DNA of 64,000 nt from CAZPQM01 sp964588995 (GTDB lineage: Bacteria > Pseudomonadota > Alphaproteobacteria > Rickettsiales > UBA8987), in assembly GCA_964588995.1 (NCBI GenBank), contig CAZPQM010000006.1, positions 53,467 to 117,466 on the forward strand, in the 5' to 3' direction. Positions 8,705-17,487 of this stretch are shown piece by piece; the first letter of the stretch is position 1, and every line of letters begins with the position of its first letter. The position numbers and the translations under genes were made by a program. Under the pieces are notes generated by a model. That model searched no databases and was not told the DNA's origin. It was given only the letters and a program-made list of their open reading frames with translations.

Positions 8705-9925
8705 CTAGCCAGCGATCGCATCTGCCACCCGCTCCGCCGAGGCAACCGCACTTTCGATTGAGCCGGGCAAGCCGGTTGCCGTGTAGTCTCCAACAAGGTA
8801 AAGGCGTGCGATGCCCGTTTGCTGCTGAGGACGGTTTGCCCACTGCACCGGCGTTACTGCAAAACTCGCGTTTTTCTCGACAAGCATTCGATATTCGGGC
8901 GCTTTCTCATCCCTCCACTCTGCCGCGATACCTACCTCTTTCCATATCTGTCTGATTAACTCGGACTCTACTTGTTGCAGTAGGTGATCCGCCGCGCTGA
9001 TCGTCACCGATATATGCCCCTGCTTTTGAAATACCCAGTGCACGATTCCATCGGTAAGCCCGATGATGGGCTTGGGCAATTGTAACTCCGTTTTGAAATG
9101 TACATTTATAATGGCCCGGTGATCAGTCGGAAAAGAATGATCGGGCAAGAGTTTGGCAGCGCCCCTCGTTGGCAACGCTAACACCAGCGCGTCTCCCTCA
9201 TGCAGTGTATAAGGCTGACTCGTGTCAAATCCCTTAAGCTTCCCACGTTGAATATGGAGCGAACGCACCGCCTGCCCGTACTGCATCTCTCCGCCGAGCG
9301 CTTGGATACGTTCAACCAGCGGCTCAACCAACGCGTGCCCCCAATCCTGTTTGGGTACGAATGAAGCAAACGGCTTCCTGCCCGCTTGCCGAATCGGAGC
9401 CATCATATCCCGCACTGCCTGCACGGCGATCTCTTCCAATGGCGTATTGAAAATACTTTCCAGCGTTGGAATCAACAGCCGCTTGCATAATACCGGCTGC
9501 GTGAGAAGATTGGCCGGAAATATAGATTCGCTCGTGCGCAATATCTGCCAAAGCATTCTCAAGCGCCGCCAGCGGGAAAGACCCGGTATTGACGCTATGA
9601 GCGGACTTCCGGCATGCGCCCCCACTTCCCAGCGCTTATGGTCCGCAACGCTGACAAAATGCAGCCGATCATAACGCGCATATCGGTCTTTCAACTCAAG
9701 CTCGCGAATCAGGCTGAATATCTGCCGATTGGCACCGAGCAATAAATGATTTCCATTATCCACGCGCAGGCCAAGCCTCCTATCCTCATAGGACCGGCAC
9801 CGCCCACCCGCCTGCTGCGCCATTTCAAATAATACGACTTTGCGCCCTAGAGACAGCAAGCGATAAGCGAGGGTGAGGCCTGAAATCCCCGCTCCGCAAA
9901 TAAATACCGTTGAACCGCTGCTCAT
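8705..9925 (-). CDS. hpnE: Hydroxysqualene dehydroxylase HpnE
   Basis: An FAD-dependent amine-oxidase-fold enzyme of the squalene-associated desaturase family. HpnE reduces hydroxysqualene to squalene, the last step of the HpnCDE route that feeds hopanoid synthesis. The N-terminus has the dinucleotide-binding motif (FICGAGISGLTLAYRL) and the motif GGRCRSY; the C-terminus has the second FAD motif (LYLVGDYTATGLPGSIESA). The start at 9925 (ATG, weak AAAGG upstream) begins just before the Rossmann strand; an in-frame ATG eight codons upstream is possible. HpnC and HpnD are not seen, though a related synthase-fold gene lies nearby at 11384. Confidence 0.85.
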   Translation of the reverse strand: MSSGSTVFICGAGISGLTLAYRLLSLGRKVVLFEMAQQAGGRCRSYEDRRLGLRVDNGNHLLLGANRQIFSLIRELELKDRYARYDRLHFVSVADHKRWEVGAHAGSPLIASIPGLSRWRRLRMLWQILRTSESIFPANLLTQPVLCKRLLIPTLESIFNTPLEEIAVQAVRDMMAPIRQAGRKPFASFVPKQDWGHALVEPLVERIQALGGEMQYGQAVRSLHIQRGKLKGFDTSQPYTLHEGDALVLALPTRGAAKLLPDHSFPTDHRAIINVHFKTELQLPKPIIGLTDGIVHWVFQKQGHISVTISAADHLLQQVESELIRQIWKEVGIAAEWRDEKAPEYRMLVEKNASFAVTPVQWANRPQQQTGIARLYLVGDYTATGLPGSIESAVASAERVADAIAG

Positions 9926-9991
9926 AGCTGGCCTTTGAAAAAATCGCATGATAGACTTTGAAAGGTATAAATTACAAGAAAGTTACGTTTC

Positions 9992-10927
9992 ATGCTGCAA
10001 TATCATGATCGCCGCATAACTGAGCAGTTAATTCTACACTGGAATCAGCTACGAAAAGAGCGGTTATTCCCGACTATTGAAGAGCTTGATTCTGAGAATC
10101 TCGTACAAATCTGGCCGGACTGCTATATTCTCGTGTTAGATGCGGAAAGCAGCGCGGGCTTCCGCTTTAAGTATCTCGGAGACAATATTCGGCATTTCGT
10201 TTCGGGCAAATCCATTATTGATAAAGAGCTGAGTCGGCGGCTATGGCAATCGTTTCGCACGATTCTTGAAACCAAGAAACCTGTAGTCGAGGAATCAGAG
10301 CTAACCCTGTCCGAGAATGAGGTCATAAAATACCGTACAATACTGTTACCTCTGGGGCCTGACGAAGAAAAAGTTGACCACGTTTTCGGAGGGATCCGTT
10401 TTCGTGTTTTTGATGCATCGGAAACAGAGAATATCCATAGTCTGTTAGTTGAGCCTGACCCATATGCTTCGGAGCTCATGGCTGTAGAAAAAGAGGGCGG
10501 CAAAAAAGCGCAACCGCAAACAATGAGGAATCCTACCGAAGCTTTTGGTGATGTCTCACAGTTCATGCGCCCGGGCGGCAATCCAGCAGGTGCCGTCTCT
10601 GCCCCTACTGCATCGGGCACGCAAATACCACCGCTTCAACAAGCAGGGCAGCCGTCTGTTGCCGGTACGTCTGAACCTGGTTCGTTTATGTCACCGGCTG
10701 AGTATAAAAAACAGCTGGAACAACAACATCAGGCAGCATCGACGCAACCGCCAGCGGCTAGCACTGCGCCAGTGCAGCAGCCAGAAGGTAGCAGTGCAAC
10801 ACCACCAGCACCACCTATTCCAGCACAACCGGAAGAGCAGGCACAAGAGAGTAGCTCAAGCGGGAACATACCTCCCCCTCCCCCACCACCGGTTTCTCAA
10901 CCTGATAAAGAGGAGTCTAGTACATGA
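9992..10927 (+). CDS. PAS_5-family protein with Pro/Gln-rich tail
   Basis: The first 140 residues match the PAS_5 family, a PAS-like sensor domain largely confined to Alphaproteobacteria (RRITEQLILHWNQLR, then IWPDCYILVLD, FKYLGDNI and KYRTILLPLGP). No output domain is attached. After about residue 160 the protein is low in complexity and rich in Pro, Gln, Ser and Ala, ending with PPPPPPP. The gene overlaps the next one by four bases (ATGA), so the two are translationally coupled. The ligand and partner are unknown; a scaffold or signal-relay role is only a guess. Confidence 0.75.
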   Translation: MLQYHDRRITEQLILHWNQLRKERLFPTIEELDSENLVQIWPDCYILVLDAESSAGFRFKYLGDNIRHFVSGKSIIDKELSRRLWQSFRTILETKKPVVEESELTLSENEVIKYRTILLPLGPDEEKVDHVFGGIRFRVFDASETENIHSLLVEPDPYASELMAVEKEGGKKAQPQTMRNPTEAFGDVSQFMRPGGNPAGAVSAPTASGTQIPPLQQAGQPSVAGTSEPGSFMSPAEYKKQLEQQHQAASTQPPAASTAPVQQPEGSSATPPAPPIPAQPEEQAQESSSSGNIPPPPPPPVSQPDKEESST

Positions 10928-11391
10928 GCGATAATCGTCGTATAACCGAACAAGTCTTAGCGTACTGGAATGACCTTAAGGGTGATAAAGCATTTCCATC
11001 CTTTAACGACATTACGCCGGAAGGGATGGAAGATTTATGGCCGGACTGTTTTGTACTGAAAGTGTTTTTCCCACATAGTATGGCTCGCCGTCCTAATGAT
11101 TATGAATTTATCTACCTCGGCGAAAATGTCATACCGCTCTTTGGTGAAGAAATTAACAATCCAAAAGCTCTGCCTTTCCCGGAAAAAGTGATTGCCACCT
11201 ATCAGGATGTTGTCGATACTCGTTCTGCCATTACCGACGATGGTGAGTTTGAGAACATGCGAAATGAGCGGGTGAAGTACCGCCAGATTCTATTACCGCT
11301 TGGTCCGGAAGATGAAATGATAGACCATATTTTAGGAGGCATCCGTCATAAAGGCGGTGGTGAGCTAGGCCCTGAAGAGCTGGATGGCTGA
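10924..11391 (+). CDS. PAS_5-family protein, single domain
   Basis: A 155-residue paralogue of the preceding gene covering only the PAS_5 domain. The shared pattern is RRITEQVLAYWNDLKGDKAFP, shortened here, then LWPDCFVLKV, FIYLGENV and KYRQILLPLGPEDEMIDHILGGIR. It lacks the Pro/Gln tail. It overlaps the upstream gene by four bases and the downstream squalene-synthase-fold gene by eight, so the three are probably one operon. The tandem pair suggests a heterodimer or a duplication with one copy gaining a tail. The function is unknown. Confidence 0.75.
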   Translation: MSDNRRITEQVLAYWNDLKGDKAFPSFNDITPEGMEDLWPDCFVLKVFFPHSMARRPNDYEFIYLGENVIPLFGEEINNPKALPFPEKVIATYQDVVDTRSAITDDGEFENMRNERVKYRQILLPLGPEDEMIDHILGGIRHKGGGELGPEELDG

Positions 11392-12235
11392 AGTCTCTTC
11401 CGATAGCTGGCTGGATTATTGTATCCAATCCGCCCGCGCCTATCATTACGATCTGTATCTTGCTTCGCTGCGGGCAAAAACATTACCATTACCACACGCG
11501 ATGGTGCTTTTGGCGCTGCATCATGAGATTGACAAAATTCCATACGTCACGACAGAAGTCACCCTTGCGATGATTCGCCTGCAATGGTGGCAGGATGCAC
11601 TCTCGGAGTGCTTCCGGCATGCCAACGACCCTGCCGCCCCTCCTCCCCGCTCGCATCCTATTACGAAAGGTCTTACCGACTATTTTAGCGGGATGGATGA
11701 AGCACTTCGGGAGGAGCGGTACGGGTTGATACAACGTTATCTGGAAGCGGAAACCGTACGCGCAACCGAACCGCTGCATCACTTCGAGCAATTTGGCGAG
11801 CAGCAGGCAACAAGGTATGGCTTGTTATATAGTCTGCTTTCAGAAAATAAAGAAGCTGAGCAATCCGAGCGCCTGATCGGAGAGTGTTCTGGCTATCTAC
11901 GGGAAATCCTCGCACTGCCGCAACAACTGGTAGCAAATCAGATTACCCTGCCCGCTGATATTTTACGCAAGCATAAGGTCAACCCGGATCGCTATGGAAG
12001 TGACAGCTTTAAGCAAACCTGCCAGCACATGGTGCAGGAGATAGGCGCGAAATGCGACCAGCTGTTAAATAGCCTGCCTAACGATCTTAAGCAGAAAAAC
12101 CGCTACCTTCATATCCGTAATATTCAGCTGCGCTCCGTCTTAAAACGCCTGCGAAAAGCAGATTATAATATACTGGAGCAGGATATACGGCTTACCACCC
12201 CGTGGTCTGCGCTTGCGCTTTGGCTGCGTGGCTAG
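11384..12235 (+). CDS. Squalene/phytoene synthase-fold protein, NDUFAF6-like
   Basis: A 283-residue all-helical protein of the squalene/phytoene synthase superfamily. The motif LHHEIDKIPY followed by MIRLQWWQDALSE matches the NDUFAF6 group, which supports respiratory complex I assembly in eukaryotes. Catalytic synthases carry Asp-rich motifs of the DxxxD type in two places; here the first region reads HHEID and the second (near ECSGYLREILALP) also lacks paired aspartates, so prenyl transfer is unlikely. An HpnC/HpnD-like role cannot be fully excluded given hpnE nearby. The stop codon overlaps that of the convergent ppa gene in a shared CTAG. Confidence 0.72.
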   Translation: MAEVSSDSWLDYCIQSARAYHYDLYLASLRAKTLPLPHAMVLLALHHEIDKIPYVTTEVTLAMIRLQWWQDALSECFRHANDPAAPPPRSHPITKGLTDYFSGMDEALREERYGLIQRYLEAETVRATEPLHHFEQFGEQQATRYGLLYSLLSENKEAEQSERLIGECSGYLREILALPQQLVANQITLPADILRKHKVNPDRYGSDSFKQTCQHMVQEIGAKCDQLLNSLPNDLKQKNRYLHIRNIQLRSVLKRLRKADYNILEQDIRLTTPWSALALWLRG

Positions 12236-12771
12236 GCAGCCTGCTTGCCTTCCGCGCGTTCCAGCGCGGTGCGAATCATGTCTTCAGCCGTATCCGCATC
12301 TTTCCAGCCGGTGACCTTGACGAACTTGCCTTTCTCCAGGTCTTTATAATGCTCGAAGAAATGCGCTATCTGTTCTGCAACGCCTTCCGGAAGATCTTTA
12401 TAGCTTTGAATATGGTCAAAACGATTGGTTAGTTTACTGTGAGGCACGGCCAGTATTTTTTCATCTTCCCCGGCTTCATCTTCCATCAGCAAGACGCCAA
12501 TCGGTCGTGCACGGAGGACTGATCCCGGTGCTACCGGTAATTCTGATACGACCAACACATCCGCCGGGTCACCATCTCCCGATAAGGTATGCGGAATAAA
12601 TCCATAATTGCAGGGATAAAACATGGCGGTAGACAGAAAGCGGTCAACAAAAACAGCGCCGGAATCTTTATCGAGTTCGTATTTGACCGGTGAAGACCCC
12701 ATCGGCACTTCAATCACGACATTGATATCTTTCGGCACATCCTTACCGGCAGAAATATGGCTCAGCTGCAT
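12232..12771 (-). CDS. ppa: Inorganic pyrophosphatase
   Basis: A cytosolic soluble family I pyrophosphatase that hydrolyses pyrophosphate from biosynthetic reactions. The catalytic signature DGDPADVLV is at about residues 66-74, with YPCNYGFIP just before it. The start at 12771 is fixed by a strong AAGGAGA about seven bases upstream and gives 179 residues, the normal family size; a longer open frame to 12825 has no such site. It converges on the preceding gene with overlapping stop codons. Confidence 0.95.
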   Translation of the reverse strand: MQLSHISAGKDVPKDINVVIEVPMGSSPVKYELDKDSGAVFVDRFLSTAMFYPCNYGFIPHTLSGDGDPADVLVVSELPVAPGSVLRARPIGVLLMEDEAGEDEKILAVPHSKLTNRFDHIQSYKDLPEGVAEQIAHFFEHYKDLEKGKFVKVTGWKDADTAEDMIRTALERAEGKQAA

Positions 12772-12895
12772 GAACTCTCTCCTTAATACGTTGTAAACAT
12801 CACGATTTGCGCCTTGATGTGCCATGTTTTTTTTCTCTTGTACAGTAAAAGTTTCAAGGCAACGTTAGCTATGATATGATCGAGTAGAGGATAAT

Positions 12896-13432
12896 ATGGC
12901 CGAAAACGCTGGAGTAGAAATACTTGAACAGATTAAAAAGCAGCGCTCTGAGGAGAAAGAACAAAAGCGACTTGCCAATAAGAAGCGTGCGAAACGACTC
13001 ATATCAAATCTGATCATTATCACTGTCGTTCTGACCGTGCTGGGCGTGTGGTTTTCCAGCATGGGCATGTATTATTTCGCATTGTTATTTATGGTGGGAC
13101 TGCTACCGGGGCTTGTCGCTTATATTACTGATACACGTCATAAAAAGCTCGCTTCCAAAACGGTCATGGCGTTTAATATCTCGGGTATTATTCCCCCGGT
13201 CACGTCCGTATTTCTCAGCGGGTCACCCGATCAGGCCGCTCTCAGCGCTATCAGCAGCGTCGAAACCTGGTTTATGATATATGGCTTTGCCTTTATAGGA
13301 TGGGCAATGGTCTATCTCGTACCACACATTACGCAGCTTTATCTGGAAATTCGCGCTGATTTTATGGTGAAACGGCTGGAAGCCCGCCAAAAAGAGCTTT
13401 TAGAGGAATGGGGCGAGCGTATTAAACGCTAG
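12896..13432 (+). CDS. Uncharacterised inner-membrane protein
   Basis: A 178-residue protein that I do not recognise. The N-terminus (1-35) is a charged, Lys/Glu/Arg-rich helix that is probably cytoplasmic. Then come about four hydrophobic segments (roughly 36-56, 60-78, 90-112 and 122-146) and a charged C-terminal amphipathic helix (EIRADFMVKRLEARQKELLEEW). The start is supported by AGAGGATAAT directly before the ATG. It stands alone between ppa and groES and has no informative neighbours. Confidence 0.7.
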   Translation: MAENAGVEILEQIKKQRSEEKEQKRLANKKRAKRLISNLIIITVVLTVLGVWFSSMGMYYFALLFMVGLLPGLVAYITDTRHKKLASKTVMAFNISGIIPPVTSVFLSGSPDQAALSAISSVETWFMIYGFAFIGWAMVYLVPHITQLYLEIRADFMVKRLEARQKELLEEWGERIKR

Positions 13433-13458
13433 CCTCCGCAGAAAAAAAACTATTACCC

Positions 13459-13486
13459 CTTGAACTCCGTTTTAAACGACCTATAT
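13459..13486 (+). promoter_or_regulatory. Possible sigma-32 heat-shock promoter of groES-groEL
   Basis: CTTGAA at 13459-13464 and ACCTATAT at 13479-13486 lie 14 bases apart, close to the heat-shock sigma factor pattern CTTGAA then CCCCATNT. The position, about 80 bases before groES, is appropriate. No CIRCE inverted repeat is seen in the region, so HrcA control is not supported. Confidence 0.4.
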
Positions 13487-13567
13487 GGCTTTTGTGAATA
13501 GTGATCGCAGTATAGCGATTACCTAGTAAACAGCTTATATTTCTTTTTTTAGTTAGGGAGTAGTCTT

Positions 13568-13888
13568 ATGAAAATTAAACCATTACATGATCGTGTTCTG
13601 GTACGTCGCCTTGAAGAGGAAGAGCGTACCGCGGGTGGTATCATTATCCCCGATACGGCCAAAGAAAAGCCGACAAAGGGTGAGGTGGTCGCAGCCGGCC
13701 CCGGAGCCCGGGACGAAAACGGCAAAGTGCAGCCACTGGATGTGAAAGAAGGTGATGTCGTACTGTTTGCCAAGTGGGGCGGTACGGAAGTGACCGTGGA
13801 AGGCGAAGAGCTGCTCATCATGAAGGAGTCCGACATTCTCGGCATTATTGAAGGGGCTAAAGGCGCTGCCAAAAAGAAAGCGGCTTAA
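13568..13888 (+). CDS. groES: Co-chaperonin GroES
   Basis: The heptameric lid of the GroEL folding chamber. The 106-residue sequence begins KIKPLHDRVLVRR, has the mobile-loop motif EERTAGGIIIPDTAKEKP at about 17-35, and carries the end pattern ESDILGIIE. The C-terminus has a short extra Ala/Lys tail. GGGAG lies upstream of the ATG. It precedes groEL by about 130 bases with no terminator seen between them. Confidence 0.97.
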   Translation: MKIKPLHDRVLVRRLEEEERTAGGIIIPDTAKEKPTKGEVVAAGPGARDENGKVQPLDVKEGDVVLFAKWGGTEVTVEGEELLIMKESDILGIIEGAKGAAKKKAA

Positions 13889-14019
13889 TGTATTAAACGT
13901 CATAGCCTGAATTGCGAAGCGATTAGGTGACGTTCTCGCGCAGCATGCTCGAGATTCATCTGGAATTTGCGTTAGCACATTCAGCGAATGACAAAAAAAA
14001 TTAAAAGGAGAACGTAATT

Positions 14020-15672
<1,653 letters not shown>

Positions 15673-15697
15673 TTGCTCAATGCACCAAAATGTTGGA

Positions 15698-15724
15698 AAG
15701 GCGGGCTCTATGCCCGCCTTTTTT
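15698..15724 (+). terminator. Rho-independent terminator after groEL
   Basis: A perfect nine-base stem (AAGGCGGGC with GCCCGCCTT) around the loop TCTAT is followed directly by a T run. It lies 26 bases after the groEL stop codon and ends the groES-groEL transcript. Confidence 0.9.
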
Positions 15725-15798
15725 ATGCGAGAAGGTTTATACTAATTTGCCCCCCTCCCAACCTCCCCCCGCAAGCGGGGGAAGGAGTAAAAAAAGCA

Positions 15799-15870
15799 TC
15801 CTCCCCTGCCTGCGGGGGAGGCAACGAGGCTTACGTGCGTGAGCGCGTTAGCCGTAGTGGTGGGGGTGTA
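15799..15870. repeat. Hairpin repeat with variable stem, copy 1
   Basis: This copy begins CCTCCCCTGCCTGCGGGGGA and ends GTGGTGGGGGTGTA. Its inner part is an outer stem GGCT/AGCC (15828-15831 and 15850-15853) around an inner stem ACGTGC/GCGCGT (15833-15838 and 15843-15848, one G-T pair). The copy at 34176-34246 keeps the flanks and outer stem but has a quite different inner stem that also pairs. Confidence 0.75.
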
Positions 15871-16029
15871 GGTGGTTAGTGGTTATAATGACGCGTCATA
15901 CCCCGAATGGCGTAGCCACTATAGGGGTATCCATGGTTCAGCCTGCGCACGTCATTCCAGCGAACGCTGGAATCGTGAGGATATAGCACGCCTTAAGAGA
16001 TTCTGAATCCAGTTCAGGATGACCATATA

Positions 16030-16074
16030 CCCTCACCCTAACCCTTTCCCTCTGGGAAAGGGTTAGGGTGAGGG
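16030..16074. repeat. Perfect 21-bp inverted repeat
   Basis: Arms at 16030-16050 and 16054-16074 are exact inverted copies (reading CCCTCACCCTAACCC inward) around a three-base loop. It belongs to the widespread CCCTCACCCTAA family of extragenic repeats. A second, half-degraded copy lies near 34131-34170. Confidence 0.85.
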
Positions 16075-16396
16075 AAGTATTATTGCCCCCCTCCCAACCT
16101 CCCCCCGCAAGCAGGGGGAAGAGTAAAAGAGTGCCGCGCAAGCAGGGGGAGGAGTAGTAGATCAGTGCCCGCAAGCAGGGGGAGGAGATTAAATCCCGTC
16201 ATCGCGAACGCAGTGAAGCGATCTCAGGCCAATAGCACCGTCATCCTGAGCGATAGCGAAGGATCTTATGTGACTGACCGTCTGTAAAGATGCTTCGACT
16301 CGCTCGGCTCGCTCAGGATCCCAAAGAGATTACCGTTCTTTAACGCTCTGTTAACTTCTTCCTGTTATACTGATGCCAGTTATAGCAGGTAAGAGA

Positions 16397-17359
16397 ATGG
16401 CAGATATACCAGAACCCGATACAGCCCCTGACGCACAGCTTGCGCGCGTACCGCGTATTATTGACTTTATGCTGCAAGGGCAAACCCTCAGCCCGGAAGC
16501 TGCAGCCAAAGTGAATGATGCACTGACGGCGATGCAAAAAGCGGCTAAAAATGGCTATAGCCCGAATGCGGTTTTAGAGGAATATAAAAACGCTCTAGAA
16601 GAAAACCGCCCTCCGGAGACTGTAGAAACGCCTAAGCAGGAAGGCGAACGCACCCCCTTTGCAGGTCAGGTGGCAGTTCAGCTTGGCGTGATCGATCAAG
16701 CCATGCTGGATATAGAGCTGGGCAATCAGAGCTGGCTGAAGGTCAGTGCTGCACTGCAGGATATTCAAACGTTAATGCAGCGCAATCCCGCAGCACTGAA
16801 GGCGGGTGAGAAACCGCTCAATACGCCGGACTTGCTGCAAGCTAACTGGGGCTTAAGCGGTGTCACCAAGGCCATTCCGGACCCGGAAAATCAAACTCCG
16901 CAAACCATCTATGCAGCTTCCGCCTCGGCTGCCGCCAATATCGCACAAAACATTATGGTAACGCTGAATAACCAGCCCGAACTACTCGGCAAACCGATGC
17001 AGCAGGCACTCAACAAGATGGCGGACAGTTATGATGCCCTTGCCACCACCGCCAATAACCCGACCCGCAAACCGGAGGGGTTTATTAAACGGGTTATAAC
17101 CGACCTGGTTAATTTTATAAAAGGCATAACAAACGGTGACTCTCCTCTTACCCCTATACAAAAAAAAGCGGAGGACTGGATTGCTTCGACCAAGCTGGCG
17201 TTGGAAGCCCTGCAAGAAGCCGGCGCAGAGATGAAACATAGTGACGGCACAACTGTAGACCTCAAAGAGTATATGAATGAGCGCTTTACCGAAATCCGCC
17301 GCGGGGTAGAACTGCAGAATGCACAAATGCAGGAGCAGAGTACGGGTAGAGCGATATAA
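16397..17359 (+). CDS. Protein of unknown function
   Basis: I do not recognise this 320-residue protein. It has no signal peptide or clear membrane segment and is predicted to be mostly helical, with many Ala, Gln, Asn and Lys residues (for example VNDALTAMQKAAKNGY and ALNKMADSYDALATT). A hydrophobic stretch around VITDLVNFIKGITNG is short. The start at 16397 is preferred to the in-frame ATG at 16373 because AGGTAAGAG lies just before it. It follows the repeat mosaic and precedes a chemoreceptor gene. The composition suggests a cytosolic or secreted helical protein, but no role can be assigned. Confidence 0.7.
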   Translation: MADIPEPDTAPDAQLARVPRIIDFMLQGQTLSPEAAAKVNDALTAMQKAAKNGYSPNAVLEEYKNALEENRPPETVETPKQEGERTPFAGQVAVQLGVIDQAMLDIELGNQSWLKVSAALQDIQTLMQRNPAALKAGEKPLNTPDLLQANWGLSGVTKAIPDPENQTPQTIYAASASAAANIAQNIMVTLNNQPELLGKPMQQALNKMADSYDALATTANNPTRKPEGFIKRVITDLVNFIKGITNGDSPLTPIQKKAEDWIASTKLALEALQEAGAEMKHSDGTTVDLKEYMNERFTEIRRGVELQNAQMQEQSTGRAI

Positions 17360-17487
17360 GCTTAATCACCTGTTGCACTTTTTCAGTTTCTTCGCTTATT
17401 TCTTTATGTTACCCACGCTCTGATTCCTCCTTTGTTGCGCCTGTAGCAATAAACGTATACATTCTTGGCATCGAGAGGAGCCCTGCC

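Larger units (their letters stand above)
15725..16372. repeat. Mosaic of dispersed palindromic repeats
   Basis: About 650 bases with no real gene; the small open frames here are products of the repeats. From left to right it holds a C-rich hairpin repeat (15748-15786), a hairpin repeat with a variable stem (15799-15870), a GTCATTCCAGCG-type palindromic region (about 15950-16023), a perfect 21-bp inverted repeat (16030-16074), more C-rich copies (16084-16190), a GTCATCGCGAACGCAGTGAAG repeat (about 16197-16227, shortened here) and a GTCATCCTGAGCG repeat (about 16238-16320). Most have relatives near 34 kb, and the C-rich type also sits inside parC. Confidence 0.8.

Noticed and set aside
10123..10934. 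Alternative frames within the PAS_5 gene
   Set aside because: They are shadows of the low-complexity Pro/Gln tail and of the PAS domain.
11384..12235. Catalytic HpnD or phytoene synthase
   Set aside because: The Asp-rich substrate motifs are not present; the sequence fits the NDUFAF6-like group better.
13433..13567. CIRCE element (HrcA site) upstream of groES
   Set aside because: No TTAGCACTC-N9-GAGTGCTAA pattern is present; only a sigma-32-like pair was found.
15673..16174. Small open frames after groEL
   Set aside because: They are translations of dispersed repeats (peptides such as SSPACGGGNEA recur at 34.1 kb) with no start signals.
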